Positions 18,196 through 27,121 of a DNA stretch of 64,000 nt are shown here, piece by piece. Below the pieces are notes generated by a model that saw only the letters and a list, made by a program, of their open reading frames with translations, did not search any database and was not told where the DNA came from. The number at the start of each line of letters is the position of its first letter. Position 1 is the first letter of the stretch. The translations under genes were made by a program, and so were the position numbers. Origin of the DNA: Sphingomonas sp. (lineage in GTDB: Bacteria; Pseudomonadota; Alphaproteobacteria; Sphingomonadales; Sphingomonadaceae); assembly GCA_019635535.1 (NCBI GenBank), contig JAHBZH010000001.1, positions 1,392,995 to 1,456,994 of the forward strand, given 5' to 3'.

Positions 18196-20156
18196 TTGTT
18201 CTGGCACACATTCTGCTCGTTCGAGCCGACGAACGGCGCGAACGGGCAGCGCACGTAGCGCAGGTTGGACGAACCGCTCGGCAAGGGCACGTCGATGCGG
18301 TCCGAGCGAATCGCGTTGGGCGCATTGCCGATCGCGCCACCGAGGCGGATGCCGGCATTGTGCAGGCCAAGAAAGGCGATCATGTCGCTCTGGTCGTTGC
18401 CGTCGCCCGATGCCGCGATCGCGCCGACCAGCACGCCGTTGCGGTAGATCGGCACGCCGCCGGCGAACAGGGTGAGGCCGTTGTTGATCCGGTTGAAGCC
18501 CGGGCGGATTTCCGGCGAACGCGTGCAGCTTTGCGGCACGTCGGTCGCGTTGACGCCGAGGATAAACAGGATGTGGTCGATGATGTCCTGCTCGATCAGG
18601 CGCGACTGCAGGCCGGTGTCGAAGATGCTGAACCGCTCGATCGGCACGGAGAGCGGGCCCGGCGGCCGGCCGAGCTCGCCGTCCGGGAACCAGGGCCGGG
18701 AGATGTTGCCGATCGCGCGCAGCGAGAAGGCGGTGCCGCCGGTCAGCGCATTCGGATCGCCGAGGAAGGTGCGGACCGCGGCGACATAGGCGTTCACCTG
18801 CGGATCGGGGTGGGCGAGCAGATAGGCGGCGGCGGTGGGGCTGGAAAAGAAGACGGTGGTGCGCGCCTTTTGCGGCACGGCGTCGATCGCGTCGGGCAGC
18901 GCGTCCGGACCCCGCACCAGCCCGAGAATCTCGCCATTGGTATCGACCACGACGACGGTGTTCTGCGCGCGCGCCTCGGCCTCGCCCGGCGCTTCGATCC
19001 TGAGCTGGGCGCGAGCGGCGCGCTGGACCAGGAAGGCTTCCTCGAGCAGGGCGCGCACCTCGGCCTGGGTCAGCGCGCCTGCGCCGTCCGTGCCCGCGCG
19101 CGGCGGGAAGCGGTTGTTGCCGGCGCCGTCGCTGACGATCCAGGCCTCGGGCGTGCTGAACTCCGCCGCCGTGGCGGGGCGGACGCCCGATTCCTCGGAG
19201 CCGTAGATCGTGCCCGGCAGGATGCCGCCGGCCGCGTCATAATAGCCGCGTACCGACACCAGATTGCCCACCGTGCCGTTGATCGAGGCGAAACTCGGCG
19301 TCGTGCCGGCGCGGAAATCGGCGGTCGTCGCATCGGAGTAGCGCAGCAGGAAACCGTCCACCGTGACCCGATTCGCGCGGATCGAAGGATCGGGCTCGAA
19401 GCCGCGCGTGGCGGAGAGGGCGATGACCTCCTCCACATTACGGTCGTTGTCGCGATATTCGGTGTCGAAGCCATAGACCCCGTCGCCGACCACCGCGACC
19501 GCGCCGACCACCGCGCCGTTCTTGTAGAGCGGGAAGGAGCCGGGATCGGCGCCGGCGCCGAGCGGGCCGCGATGCGTGCCGGCCCGATTCGGGAAGCGGG
19601 AGGAGACGTCGGAGCAGGGCAGCTGGCTGAACTGGACCGAGAAGAGCGGGCCGCTTTCCAGCCCCTGCGTCGCGGCGGACGGCGGCAGCGTCTCCTGGAC
19701 GATGTCGTTGGCGGTGCGGGTCGAGAAGGCGGCGCCGACCGACGAGAAATAGGAGGAGGTAAGCGCCTTCGAGATGCCACCGGCGAGCGCGGCGGGGGCG
19801 GGCAGGTTCAGCCCCTGCAAGGTGCCGTTCTGCCCGTTCGGCGCCTGCGGCGTGCGCAAGGTGAGATCGGCGCCGTTCATCGCGAAGACCGCGAGCACAT
19901 TGCCGACCCGGTCAATCACGACGAAGCCGGACGGCTGGCCTTGCGCCTGCGCCTCGGCGACGCCCTGCGAGATGATCCTCTGGATGTCCGCGACGGTCAG
20001 TCCGACCAGCGCCGGCGTCTGGAAGACCGGCTGGCCGGGATTGGGCGGCGGATTCTGTGTCGGCGGTTCGGGCCCCGTCGATCCGCCGCCGCCGCCTCCA
20101 CAGGAAGCGACGATCAGGGCGGCGATGGCGACAACGGATACGCTGCTACGCTTCAC
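18192..20156 (-). CDS. Lipoprotein with tandem GlcG/HbpS-like domains
   Basis: 654 residues beginning with a lipoprotein signal (IVASC lipobox near residues 15-19, followed by a Gly run). Two copies of a GlcG/HbpS (DUF336) fold can be read. The first has VADIQRIISQGVAEAQAQG and GFVVIDRVGNVLAVFAMNGAD; later it has KNGAVVGAVAVVGDGVYG. The second has AFLVQRAARAQLRIEAPGEAEARA, TVVVVDTNGEILGLVR and YRNGVLVGAIAASGDGNDQSD. HbpS relatives bind haem or sense redox stress; many family members have no known role. Conserved Ser-Gly-Asp loops are present in both. The GTG start at 20156 overlaps the stop of the cytochrome gene (GTGA), and the 3' end overlaps the barrel gene. A periplasm-facing or outer-membrane haem/redox partner is the best guess. 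Confidence 0.75.
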   Translation of the reverse strand: MKRSSVSVVAIAALIVASCGGGGGGSTGPEPPTQNPPPNPGQPVFQTPALVGLTVADIQRIISQGVAEAQAQGQPSGFVVIDRVGNVLAVFAMNGADLTLRTPQAPNGQNGTLQGLNLPAPAALAGGISKALTSSYFSSVGAAFSTRTANDIVQETLPPSAATQGLESGPLFSVQFSQLPCSDVSSRFPNRAGTHRGPLGAGADPGSFPLYKNGAVVGAVAVVGDGVYGFDTEYRDNDRNVEEVIALSATRGFEPDPSIRANRVTVDGFLLRYSDATTADFRAGTTPSFASINGTVGNLVSVRGYYDAAGGILPGTIYGSEESGVRPATAAEFSTPEAWIVSDGAGNNRFPPRAGTDGAGALTQAEVRALLEEAFLVQRAARAQLRIEAPGEAEARAQNTVVVVDTNGEILGLVRGPDALPDAIDAVPQKARTTVFFSSPTAAAYLLAHPDPQVNAYVAAVRTFLGDPNALTGGTAFSLRAIGNISRPWFPDGELGRPPGPLSVPIERFSIFDTGLQSRLIEQDIIDHILFILGVNATDVPQSCTRSPEIRPGFNRINNGLTLFAGGVPIYRNGVLVGAIAASGDGNDQSDMIAFLGLHNAGIRLGGAIGNAPNAIRSDRIDVPLPSGSSNLRYVRCPFAPFVGSNEQNVCQNK

Positions 20157-21541
20157 CTCAATCTCCGGATGGCCGCCGCGGCGCGGCCCAGGCTGACGCG
20201 GAATTCCCCCGGACTATATGCATTGGGATCGCGCACCGCGCGATAGGCGCCGTTGATGTCGACCCGGATCGAATTGGCGGTCCGCTCCGGCACTTCGCCG
20301 CTGCTGACCAGCGAGGACAGCAGGGTGTCCGTCGCCATCACCGCCTGGACGCTGCCGGCATAATCGGTGAAGCGCGGGCTGATCGCCTCGCTGGTGATCG
20401 CATCGATGATCGCGAAGGTCGTGGCGCGGCCCATATTGGCGGTCGAGAAGGCCTGCGACAGCGCCCGCGCGCTTTCGCGCAGGCGGCCGGCGGCGGCGAC
20501 CGCCGTGTTGCGGTCGCGCGCGATCGCCTGATGGAAGGCGCGGCTGTCGGTATCGAAGCGTTGGGCGAGCTGCGGCGCGATCACCCGCGCAGCGGCCGAG
20601 AGCATGATCATGTTCTCGTCATTATAGGGAGGCATGCCCGACGGGATCGGGCGGCCCGGATTGGCGACCGCGCTGGGCCGGTAGTTCACGTCGTCCGTGA
20701 TCTGCCGGTGGCAGGAGTGGCAATCGAAGAAGAAGAATTCGGGCCACGCGCCATCCGTGCCGCGCCCGGCGCTCGCATAGAGCGAGAGCGAGCGTTCCAG
20801 CGCCATCGCCTGGCCGACCGCCCAGGTCCTGAGCGCTTCGGAACGGCCCTTACGCTGGCGGTAATCCTCATCCTCCTGGTGATGCGCCTGCAGCGTCGTG
20901 AACAGGTCCAGCTCGAACGAGATGCGCGGATGGCCGGCGGCCATGATCCGGTGCGTGACGAACTGACCCTCCTGTGCGCTGCCGAAGTGGCAATCGAGGC
21001 AGACGGCGGCGCGCGCGCGCGGATTTTGCAGCGGGATCAGGCCGCGCGACACGTTGTTCGCGTTCGTCGCACCCACCGCATAATGGCTGGACAGATAGCC
21101 GGAAGCGGCGCCGTGGCAGGATTCGCAGCCGACACCGTCGGAAAGCTGGAAGCGCGGACCGCGCTGCCCGGCCGGCGCGGGCGTGGCGTGACAACCCAGG
21201 CACATCGGCGCGCTCGTCGCCTCGCCGATGCCGAGGCGCTGCGCGATCACCTGGCTGCGCGGGTCGCGCAGCACCGCATAGGCCCGGCTGTGCGCGCCCG
21301 CGGCGCTCGCCGGATCCTGCCACAGCATGATTTCGTCCTGGCGCACCACAGCGCCATCCGCCTCGCTGCGGCCATGGCAGGTCGAGCCGCCGCAGGTGGC
21401 GACGCCGACGAAGCTCGCGCCGGCGGCCTGCGGCCCCTGCGCGATCGCTTGTGCTCCGTCCGGCTTGAACAGCAAAAGCGAGAGCGCGGCGCATAAGCCC
21501 GCCACGCCCAGCCCGACGGCGATCTTCCGGCTGCCCCCCAT
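20153..21541 (-). CDS. Pentaheme cytochrome c, cytochrome c554-like
   Basis: 462 residues with an N-terminal signal or anchor (about 6-30). Haem sites: an unusual CGGSTCH (CX4CH) near residue 50, then CLGCH, CESCH, CLDCH and CHSCH. The spacing and the CLGCHATP...GVGCESCHG block followed by CLDCH fit the cytochrome c554/multihaem cytochrome family. The C-terminal 200 residues are helical and lack haem sites. It is the first gene of the minus-strand operon, with RBS GGGAGGGCAG directly before the ATG at 21541, and probably hands electrons between the inner-membrane FHA-decaheme protein and the outer-membrane components. The CX4CH motif may need a lyase with wider specificity or may not carry haem. 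Confidence 0.85.
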   Translation of the reverse strand: MGGSRKIAVGLGVAGLCAALSLLLFKPDGAQAIAQGPQAAGASFVGVATCGGSTCHGRSEADGAVVRQDEIMLWQDPASAAGAHSRAYAVLRDPRSQVIAQRLGIGEATSAPMCLGCHATPAPAGQRGPRFQLSDGVGCESCHGAASGYLSSHYAVGATNANNVSRGLIPLQNPRARAAVCLDCHFGSAQEGQFVTHRIMAAGHPRISFELDLFTTLQAHHQEDEDYRQRKGRSEALRTWAVGQAMALERSLSLYASAGRGTDGAWPEFFFFDCHSCHRQITDDVNYRPSAVANPGRPIPSGMPPYNDENMIMLSAAARVIAPQLAQRFDTDSRAFHQAIARDRNTAVAAAGRLRESARALSQAFSTANMGRATTFAIIDAITSEAISPRFTDYAGSVQAVMATDTLLSSLVSSGEVPERTANSIRVDINGAYRAVRDPNAYSPGEFRVSLGRAAAAIRRLR

Positions 21542-21796
21542 CTGCCCTCCCTGCCGCCCAGCTGCACTGGGGCGGTCAAAGAACGTCCGACCCGAACTAT
21601 GGACCGAAACGCCTCCGCCATGCAACCACAAAGCCTGCCCCGATCGCCTGTGGGCAGTCGAAGGGGTCGCCCGCAAGCGGTTGATGACAGCCGAAACAAT
21701 CCCCGGTACAGCTTGGGCTCGCGCGGGGGGCGCGCCGCCGGGTCCGGCGACCGGCGCCTTCCGCCGGCATCAGCTCAACCGATCGGAGCCGGCGAC

Positions 21797-23443
21797 ATGA
21801 CGAAAGCCTCGGACCTTTTCATCCAGTGCCTCGAGGAAGAAGGGGTCGAATATATATTCGGCGTGCCCGGCGAGGAGAATCTGGACATGCTGGATTCGCT
21901 CTCCCGATCGAAGCAGATCAAGCTGATCCTCACCCGCCACGAACAGGGCGCCGGCTTCATGGCCGCGACCTATGGCCGCCATACCGGCAAGACCGGCGTG
22001 TGCCTGGCGACTCTGGGGCCGGGCGCCACGAACTTCGTCACCGCCGCCGCCTATGCGCAGCTTGGCGGCATGCCGATCCTGATGGTGACCGGCCAGAAGC
22101 CGATCAAGAAATCCAAGCAGGGCCGGTTCCAAATACTCGACGTCGTCGCGATGATGGGGCCGATCACCAAATATACCCACCAGCTCGCCTCGGCCGACAA
22201 TATTCCGAGCCGCATCCGCGAGGCTTTCCGCCTCGCCGAGGAGGAGAAGCCGGGGGCGACGCACCTGGAATTCCCGGAGGACGTGGCCGACGAGCAAACC
22301 GATTCGACGCCGATCAAGCCGAGCCTGGCGCGCCGTCCCTCGGCCGAGCCCAAGGCGGTGCGCGCGGCGGTGAAGAAGCTGGAGGAGGCGAAGGCGCCAG
22401 TGCTGGTGGTCGGCGCGGGCGCGAACCGCAAGATGACCGGGCGGATGCTGCTCCAGTTCATCGAGAAGACCGGCATTCCCTTCCTCACCACCCAGTTGGG
22501 CAAGGGGGTGATCGACGAGGCGCATCCCAAGTTCCTGGGCTGCGCGGCCCTGTCGTCGGGCGACTTCGTCCACAAGGCCATCGAGGCGGCGGACCTGATC
22601 GTCAATATCGGCCACGATGTGATCGAGAAGCCGCCCTTCTTCATGAAGAATGGCGGCACCGAGGTGATCCACATCTCGACCCGCTCGGCCGAGGTCGATC
22701 CGGTCTATTTCCCGCAGATCGAGGTGATCGGCGACATCGCCAACGCCATCTGGCAGATGAAGGAGGACATCGTCCCGTCCGGCCGCTGGAATTTCGACAA
22801 GATGCTGAAGGCGCGCGCGGCGGAAATCGCGCACACCGAAACGATGTGCGACGATCCGCGCTTCCCGATCTACCCGGCCTGCCTGGTGAAACGGGTGCGC
22901 GAGGCGATGCCTTCGGACGGCATCATCTGCCTAGACAACGGCGTCTACAAGATCTGGTTCGCGCGCAATTATGCGGCACGCCAGCCCAATACTGTGCTGC
23001 TCGACAACGCGCTGGCGACGATGGGGGCGGGCCTGCCCTCCGCCATGGCCTCGGCGATGGTCTATCCCGACCGCAAGGTGATGGCCATCTGCGGCGACGG
23101 CGGCTTCATGATGAACAGCCAGGAGATGGAGACCGCGGTCCGCCTCGGCCTCAATCTCACCGCGCTGATCCTCAACGATTCGTCCTACGGCATGATTCGC
23201 TGGAAGCAGGCCAATATGGGCTTCAAGGACTGGGGCCTGGAGTTCAACAATCCGGATTTCGTCAAATATGCCGAAAGCTACGGCGCCAACGGGCACCGGG
23301 TGGACAGCTCCGACGATCTGCCGCGGCTGCTCGCGCACACGCTCAACACGCCGGGCGTCCACCTGATCGACTGTCCGGTCGATTATTCCGATAACGACCG
23401 GATATTGAACAACGAGATCAAGGAGCTGAGCGCGAAACTCTAG
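21797..23443 (+). CDS. Acetolactate synthase large-subunit family (ThDP enzyme)
   Basis: 548 residues. The N-terminal pyrimidine-binding domain has GVEYIFGVPGEEN and the catalytic Glu in RHEQGAGFMAA. A central domain follows (about 190-330), then the C-terminal pyrophosphate domain with GDGGFMMNSQE...LNLTALILNDSSYGM (GDG-N motif). This family condenses two pyruvates to acetolactate, but close relatives act on other 2-keto acids. No small regulatory subunit gene is nearby, and an aldehyde dehydrogenase follows on the same strand, so a catabolic role is possible. I chose ATG 21797 because family homology starts there. The 255-base divergent gap upstream (21542-21796) must hold promoters for both this gene and the cytochrome operon. 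Confidence 0.8.
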   Translation: MTKASDLFIQCLEEEGVEYIFGVPGEENLDMLDSLSRSKQIKLILTRHEQGAGFMAATYGRHTGKTGVCLATLGPGATNFVTAAAYAQLGGMPILMVTGQKPIKKSKQGRFQILDVVAMMGPITKYTHQLASADNIPSRIREAFRLAEEEKPGATHLEFPEDVADEQTDSTPIKPSLARRPSAEPKAVRAAVKKLEEAKAPVLVVGAGANRKMTGRMLLQFIEKTGIPFLTTQLGKGVIDEAHPKFLGCAALSSGDFVHKAIEAADLIVNIGHDVIEKPPFFMKNGGTEVIHISTRSAEVDPVYFPQIEVIGDIANAIWQMKEDIVPSGRWNFDKMLKARAAEIAHTETMCDDPRFPIYPACLVKRVREAMPSDGIICLDNGVYKIWFARNYAARQPNTVLLDNALATMGAGLPSAMASAMVYPDRKVMAICGDGGFMMNSQEMETAVRLGLNLTALILNDSSYGMIRWKQANMGFKDWGLEFNNPDFVKYAESYGANGHRVDSSDDLPRLLAHTLNTPGVHLIDCPVDYSDNDRILNNEIKELSAKL

Positions 23444-23452
23444 CAATATCCC

Positions 23453-23593
23453 GCTCCTCCCTTTCAGGGGAGGAGATCAAGGGGTGGGTGCGATTGCCGC
23501 GAGGCAATCGCTGGCGAAGCCACCAAGACGGCCCCGTCAGCACGCTCGCTCCGCTCGCGACCCACCCCAACCCCTCCCTTGAAAGGGAGGGGC
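23453..23593. repeat. REP-like multi-hairpin intergenic element
   Basis: An imperfect outer pairing (GGGGTGGGT with ACCCACCCC) encloses a perfect 9-base hairpin GCGATTGCC-GCGA-GGCAATCGC (23490-23511). It is flanked by CCTCC...GGAGG at the left end and CCTCCCTT-GA-AAGGGAGG at the right end. The cloverleaf-like layout matches repetitive palindromic elements common between genes of this bacterial group. Confidence 0.65.
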
Positions 23594-23607
23594 GAAGGAA
23601 AGAAGCC

Positions 23608-25041
23608 ATGGTGAAGCTCAAGGACGTCTATCCGCTCTATCTCAACAACAAGGCGGAGCAGCCGAACGCCGATCTGGAGGTGACCGATAAGTTCACCGGC
23701 GAGGTCGCGTTCCGCTGCGCGCAGGCGGACGCGAAGACAATCGACGCGGGCATTGCCGGCGCGGTCGAGGCGGCGGAGCCGATGGCGCGGATGGCGAGCT
23801 ACGAGCGCCAGGCCGTGCTCCAGCATTGCGTCGACCGCTTCAAGGAGCGGTTCGACGAGCTGGCCTATGCGCTGTGCGTCGAGGCGGGCAAGCCGATCAA
23901 GGATTCGGAAGGGGAGGTGAGCCGGCTCATCGACACCTTCCGCATCGCCGCCGAGGAGGCGGTGCGGATGACCGGCGAGGTCCAGCCGCTCGATATCTCG
24001 CCGCGCGCGAAGGGCTATCAGGGCATCTGGAAGCGGGTGCCGATCGGGCCTTGCTCGCTGATCTCGCCGTTCAACTTCCCGCTCAATCTCGCCGCGCACA
24101 AGATCGCGCCGGCGATCGCGGTCGGCTGTCCGTTCGTGATGAAGCCGGCGAGCCGCACGCCATTGGGCGCCATCATCATGGGCGAGGTGCTGGCCGAGAC
24201 CGACCTGCCCCGGGGCGCCTTCTCGATCCTGCCCGCCCACCGCGAGGGCGCGGACCTGTTCACCGAGGACGAGCGATTGAAATTGCTCAGCTTTACCGGC
24301 TCGCCCGGCGTCGGCTGGGATTTGAAGGCCAAGGCCGGCAAGAAGAAGGTGGTGCTGGAGCTGGGCGGCAATGCGGCGGTGATCGTCGACAAGGATGCCG
24401 ATCTGGCAGACGCGCTGGAGCGGGTGATCTTCGGCGCCTTCTACCAGTCCGGCCAGTCCTGCATCGGGGTACAGCGCATCCTGATCCACCGGCAAGTCTA
24501 TGACGAATTCCGCGACATGCTGGTCGCCAAGACGAAGACATTGGTCGCCGGCGATCCCAAGGACCGCAACACCTTCATCGGACCGATGATCTCCGAGGGC
24601 GAGGCCAAGCGCCTCGATTCGTGGATTCAGGAGGCGGTGGGGAAGGGCGCCACCCTGCTCTGCGGCGGCAAGCGCGAGGGCGCGATGCTGGAGGCGACCC
24701 TGCTGGAGAATGTCGATCCGGCGACCAAGATCAATGTCGAGGAGGCGTTCGGCCCCGTCGCCTTCCTGATCAGATTCTCGTCCTTCGGCGAGGCGCTGGA
24801 GATCGTGAACGATTCGAAGTTCGGCCTCCAGGCCGGCATCTTCACCCGCGATCTCTTCCAGATGTTCGATGCCTGGGACCGGCTCGACGTCGGCGGAGTC
24901 GTCATCAACGACGTGCCTTCCTACCGCGTCGACAACATGCCCTATGGCGGCGTCAAGGATTCCGGCCTTGGCCGCGAAGGCGTGCGCTTCGCGATGGAGG
25001 ACATGACCGAAATCCGCAACCTGGTGATCCGGCGGACCTAA
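23608..25041 (+). CDS. NAD(P)-dependent aldehyde dehydrogenase
   Basis: 477 residues of the ALDH superfamily. Visible landmarks are the substrate/cofactor region PFNFPLNLAAHKIAPAI, the cofactor Lys in PFVMKPASRTPLG, FTGSPGVGWDLK, the general base in LELGGNAAV, the catalytic Cys in GQSCIGVQR and the C-terminal EEAFGPV. It oxidises an aldehyde to an acid; the substrate cannot be read from sequence. It shares a strand with the acetolactate synthase-like gene 165 bases upstream, separated by the REP-like element, so co-function is possible but co-transcription is not certain. The ATG at 23608 follows GGCGAAGGAAAGAAGCC. Confidence 0.85.
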   Translation: MVKLKDVYPLYLNNKAEQPNADLEVTDKFTGEVAFRCAQADAKTIDAGIAGAVEAAEPMARMASYERQAVLQHCVDRFKERFDELAYALCVEAGKPIKDSEGEVSRLIDTFRIAAEEAVRMTGEVQPLDISPRAKGYQGIWKRVPIGPCSLISPFNFPLNLAAHKIAPAIAVGCPFVMKPASRTPLGAIIMGEVLAETDLPRGAFSILPAHREGADLFTEDERLKLLSFTGSPGVGWDLKAKAGKKKVVLELGGNAAVIVDKDADLADALERVIFGAFYQSGQSCIGVQRILIHRQVYDEFRDMLVAKTKTLVAGDPKDRNTFIGPMISEGEAKRLDSWIQEAVGKGATLLCGGKREGAMLEATLLENVDPATKINVEEAFGPVAFLIRFSSFGEALEIVNDSKFGLQAGIFTRDLFQMFDAWDRLDVGGVVINDVPSYRVDNMPYGGVKDSGLGREGVRFAMEDMTEIRNLVIRRT

Positions 25042-25061
25042 ACGGCTGGCGCCGGACCGCT

Positions 25062-26246
25062 TCAGTTGATGCCCGTCTCCGCGATGATGAGCGGCTCCGC
25101 ATCCCGGGTCAGATCGAAATATTCGACCCGGGCCCGCGGTGAGCGACGCAGGATGCGCGATCCGGTCTGCTCCTCCCATGCCGCCGTATAGGTATAGCGT
25201 TCCAGCCGGTAGGTGGGCTCATCGTCGCTGCTGGCGGTATAGACACGCTCGCGCATCGCGGCGAGCAGCGGCGCCGCCCAGGTAGAGGAGCCGCTTTCGC
25301 GCACGATCTCCAGCTCGCCGACGCGGCCGTTCGGCTGAATCCAGAAGCCAACGTCGATCCAGCGATCCTCGAAATTGTCGGTCAGGCGCGACGTGATGCT
25401 GGCCGTCGAGCCCGGTTCGTAGATTTCACGCTGAACCAGGCTGAACGGCGGCGCGAAGACAAGCCGGCGCTGGCCGGTGAAGGTCCGCGCAACTTCGTTG
25501 ACCAGCTCGTCGGAGCGCGCGGCATTGCCTTCGTCGCGGTAGAGCTTGGCCAGCATCATCCGCGCGCCGATCCGCAGCACCGGGCTCAGCGAATCGCCGC
25601 GCCGGGAATATTCGATCAGCCGCGCCCGGGCGGGCCCCTGGCGATCCTCGATCAGGGCGAGCCAAAGACCGCGCAATTCGGCCAGCGCGGCGACGTCCGG
25701 GCGGCCGGCGCGGGCGGCCCGACGGCGCAGATCGTCGAGCATGTTGCGCGCGCCATTGAGATCGCCCAGCGCGAGCTGCATGTCGGCGATCTCGAACCGC
25801 GCCGTGAAGTGACGATGGTCCTCGGTGGGGATGCCCGCCTCCAGCGTGCGCAGGATTTCCCAGGTGGATCGGCGCGCCTGCCGATCGCGGCCGAGATGGC
25901 GCGCGAGCCGGGCATCGGCACGGTACAGGCCGGACACGGGCTCCGGATAGGAGGTGGCGTGGCGCCGGTTGCGATCGATCGACGCGCCGGTGACGCGCTT
26001 GGCTTCGTCGAGCTCGCCGGTCACGAGCAGGGCCTCGGCCAGCGCGGCCGTCGCGGCGATGTCCTGATCGGGCGGGCAGGCGCGCGCCAGGCATTGGGCG
26101 AGCCGATCGCGGAAATCCTGGATGCGCACGCCGGTCACGACGATCGGCGGTTCCGCCTCGCTGCGCGCGCCCGGTTGCTGAGCCGATCCAAAAGCGGGCG
26201 AGCACGCAAAAATCGACCCCAGCAAGAGTGGCATCACCCGACGCAT
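25062..26246 (-). CDS. Secreted helical-repeat protein with TonB-C-like C-terminus
   Basis: 394 residues. The signal peptide (MRRVMPLLLGSIFACSPAFG) is followed by a PPIVVTGVR stretch of the kind seen after TonB-dependent transporter signals. About 200 residues of TPR-like helices follow (AATAALAEALLVTGELDEAKRV, FEIADMQLALGDLNGARNMLDDL). The C-terminal part (WIDVGFWIQPNGRVGELEIVRESG...WAAPLLAAMRERVYTAS) has the pattern of a TonB C-terminal-like domain. It could sense or transduce in the periplasm; no specific function is known to me. ATG 26246 has AGGAGAG 8 bases upstream. It lies 13 bases after the Popeye-like gene and is probably co-transcribed with it. Confidence 0.7.
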   Translation of the reverse strand: MRRVMPLLLGSIFACSPAFGSAQQPGARSEAEPPIVVTGVRIQDFRDRLAQCLARACPPDQDIAATAALAEALLVTGELDEAKRVTGASIDRNRRHATSYPEPVSGLYRADARLARHLGRDRQARRSTWEILRTLEAGIPTEDHRHFTARFEIADMQLALGDLNGARNMLDDLRRRAARAGRPDVAALAELRGLWLALIEDRQGPARARLIEYSRRGDSLSPVLRIGARMMLAKLYRDEGNAARSDELVNEVARTFTGQRRLVFAPPFSLVQREIYEPGSTASITSRLTDNFEDRWIDVGFWIQPNGRVGELEIVRESGSSTWAAPLLAAMRERVYTASSDDEPTYRLERYTYTAAWEEQTGSRILRRSPRARVEYFDLTRDAEPLIIAETGIN

Positions 26247-26259
26247 GGCTTCTCTCCTG

Positions 26260-26964
26260 TCAATCGCGCTCCTCGACGTGTTCATATCCTACCACGACCC
26301 CGCCCGCTTCGGCGAGAGCACGATTGCTGGCCCTGAGCTTGGCCTTGAGCGCGGTGGCGAAGCCGTGTTCGATGGCGCGGCGAATGTCCTCGTTCGCCTC
26401 GACATAGGGGCGCAGATCGTCCGCCGCCGCGCACCAGAAGCGCGCGGGGCCGGCAAGGATGACGGTGGCGCTCGCTTTCTCGCCCGACAGGACGGTGAGC
26501 TCGCCGATCAGGTCGCCGGGGCCGCAGCGTCCGACCTGCCGGTCGCCGTTCATCACGCGCGCTTCGCCCTCGGCCAGATAGTAAAGCTGCGCGACCGGCT
26601 CGCCTTCGCGGGTCAGCACGTCGCCTTCCTTGCCGGACAGCCACACGCCCTGATCCATCAGATGCCGCGCGCTGCCGTTCGAGATGCCGGCGACCAGTCC
26701 GTCGAGCAGCGCCCGTTCCTCGGCGGTGAAGCGAATGCGGCGGCTGGTCAGCAGATTGCGCGCGAGCAGATAGAGGCAGAGGACGAGCAGGATGCCCGCC
26801 CAGACCGCGCCGGCGCTGTCTTGCGTCCAGACCAGCGCCCGTGCCAGCCAGGCCGCCGCGGCCAGCGCCGCCAGCACGCGCAGGTTCGTCGGCCGCGCGA
26901 CGAGAACCGCCGCGACGAGTAGCGCGTAGCCGAGATGGAGCAGCAGGGCTTCGACCGGCGGCAT
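26260..26964 (-). CDS. Popeye-like membrane protein with cyclic-nucleotide-binding domain
   Basis: 234 residues. Two or three N-terminal membrane helices (about 6-75: YALLVAAVLVARP, LAALAAAAWLARALVW, GAVWAGILLVLCLYLLARNLL) are followed by a cNMP-binding jelly-roll (about 95-225). That domain shows LSGKEGDVLTREGEPVAQLYYLAEGEARV and GDLIGELTVLSGEKASATV. The order of helices then cNMP domain resembles Popeye-domain proteins. The usual Arg of the phosphate cassette is not in its normal place (SGEKASATV), so ligand binding may differ from CRP. ATG 26964 has GGGAG 5 bases upstream. A cyclase and a cAMP phosphodiesterase are encoded within about 16 kb. Confidence 0.75.
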   Translation of the reverse strand: MPPVEALLLHLGYALLVAAVLVARPTNLRVLAALAAAAWLARALVWTQDSAGAVWAGILLVLCLYLLARNLLTSRRIRFTAEERALLDGLVAGISNGSARHLMDQGVWLSGKEGDVLTREGEPVAQLYYLAEGEARVMNGDRQVGRCGPGDLIGELTVLSGEKASATVILAGPARFWCAAADDLRPYVEANEDIRRAIEHGFATALKAKLRASNRALAEAGGVVVGYEHVEERD

Positions 26965-27121
26965 GTGTCTCCCATCTGGTGTGCGCGCATCATGCGTCAA
27001 ACCATCGAGGTACGGAAGGCCCGGCGGCGTTGCATCGCCGCCCGTCTTGCTTCACTATCACAGCTTCAGCGCTGGCGCGAAGCAGCGCGCCAGCGATTCA
27101 GGCAAAGATGGAGAAACGAAG

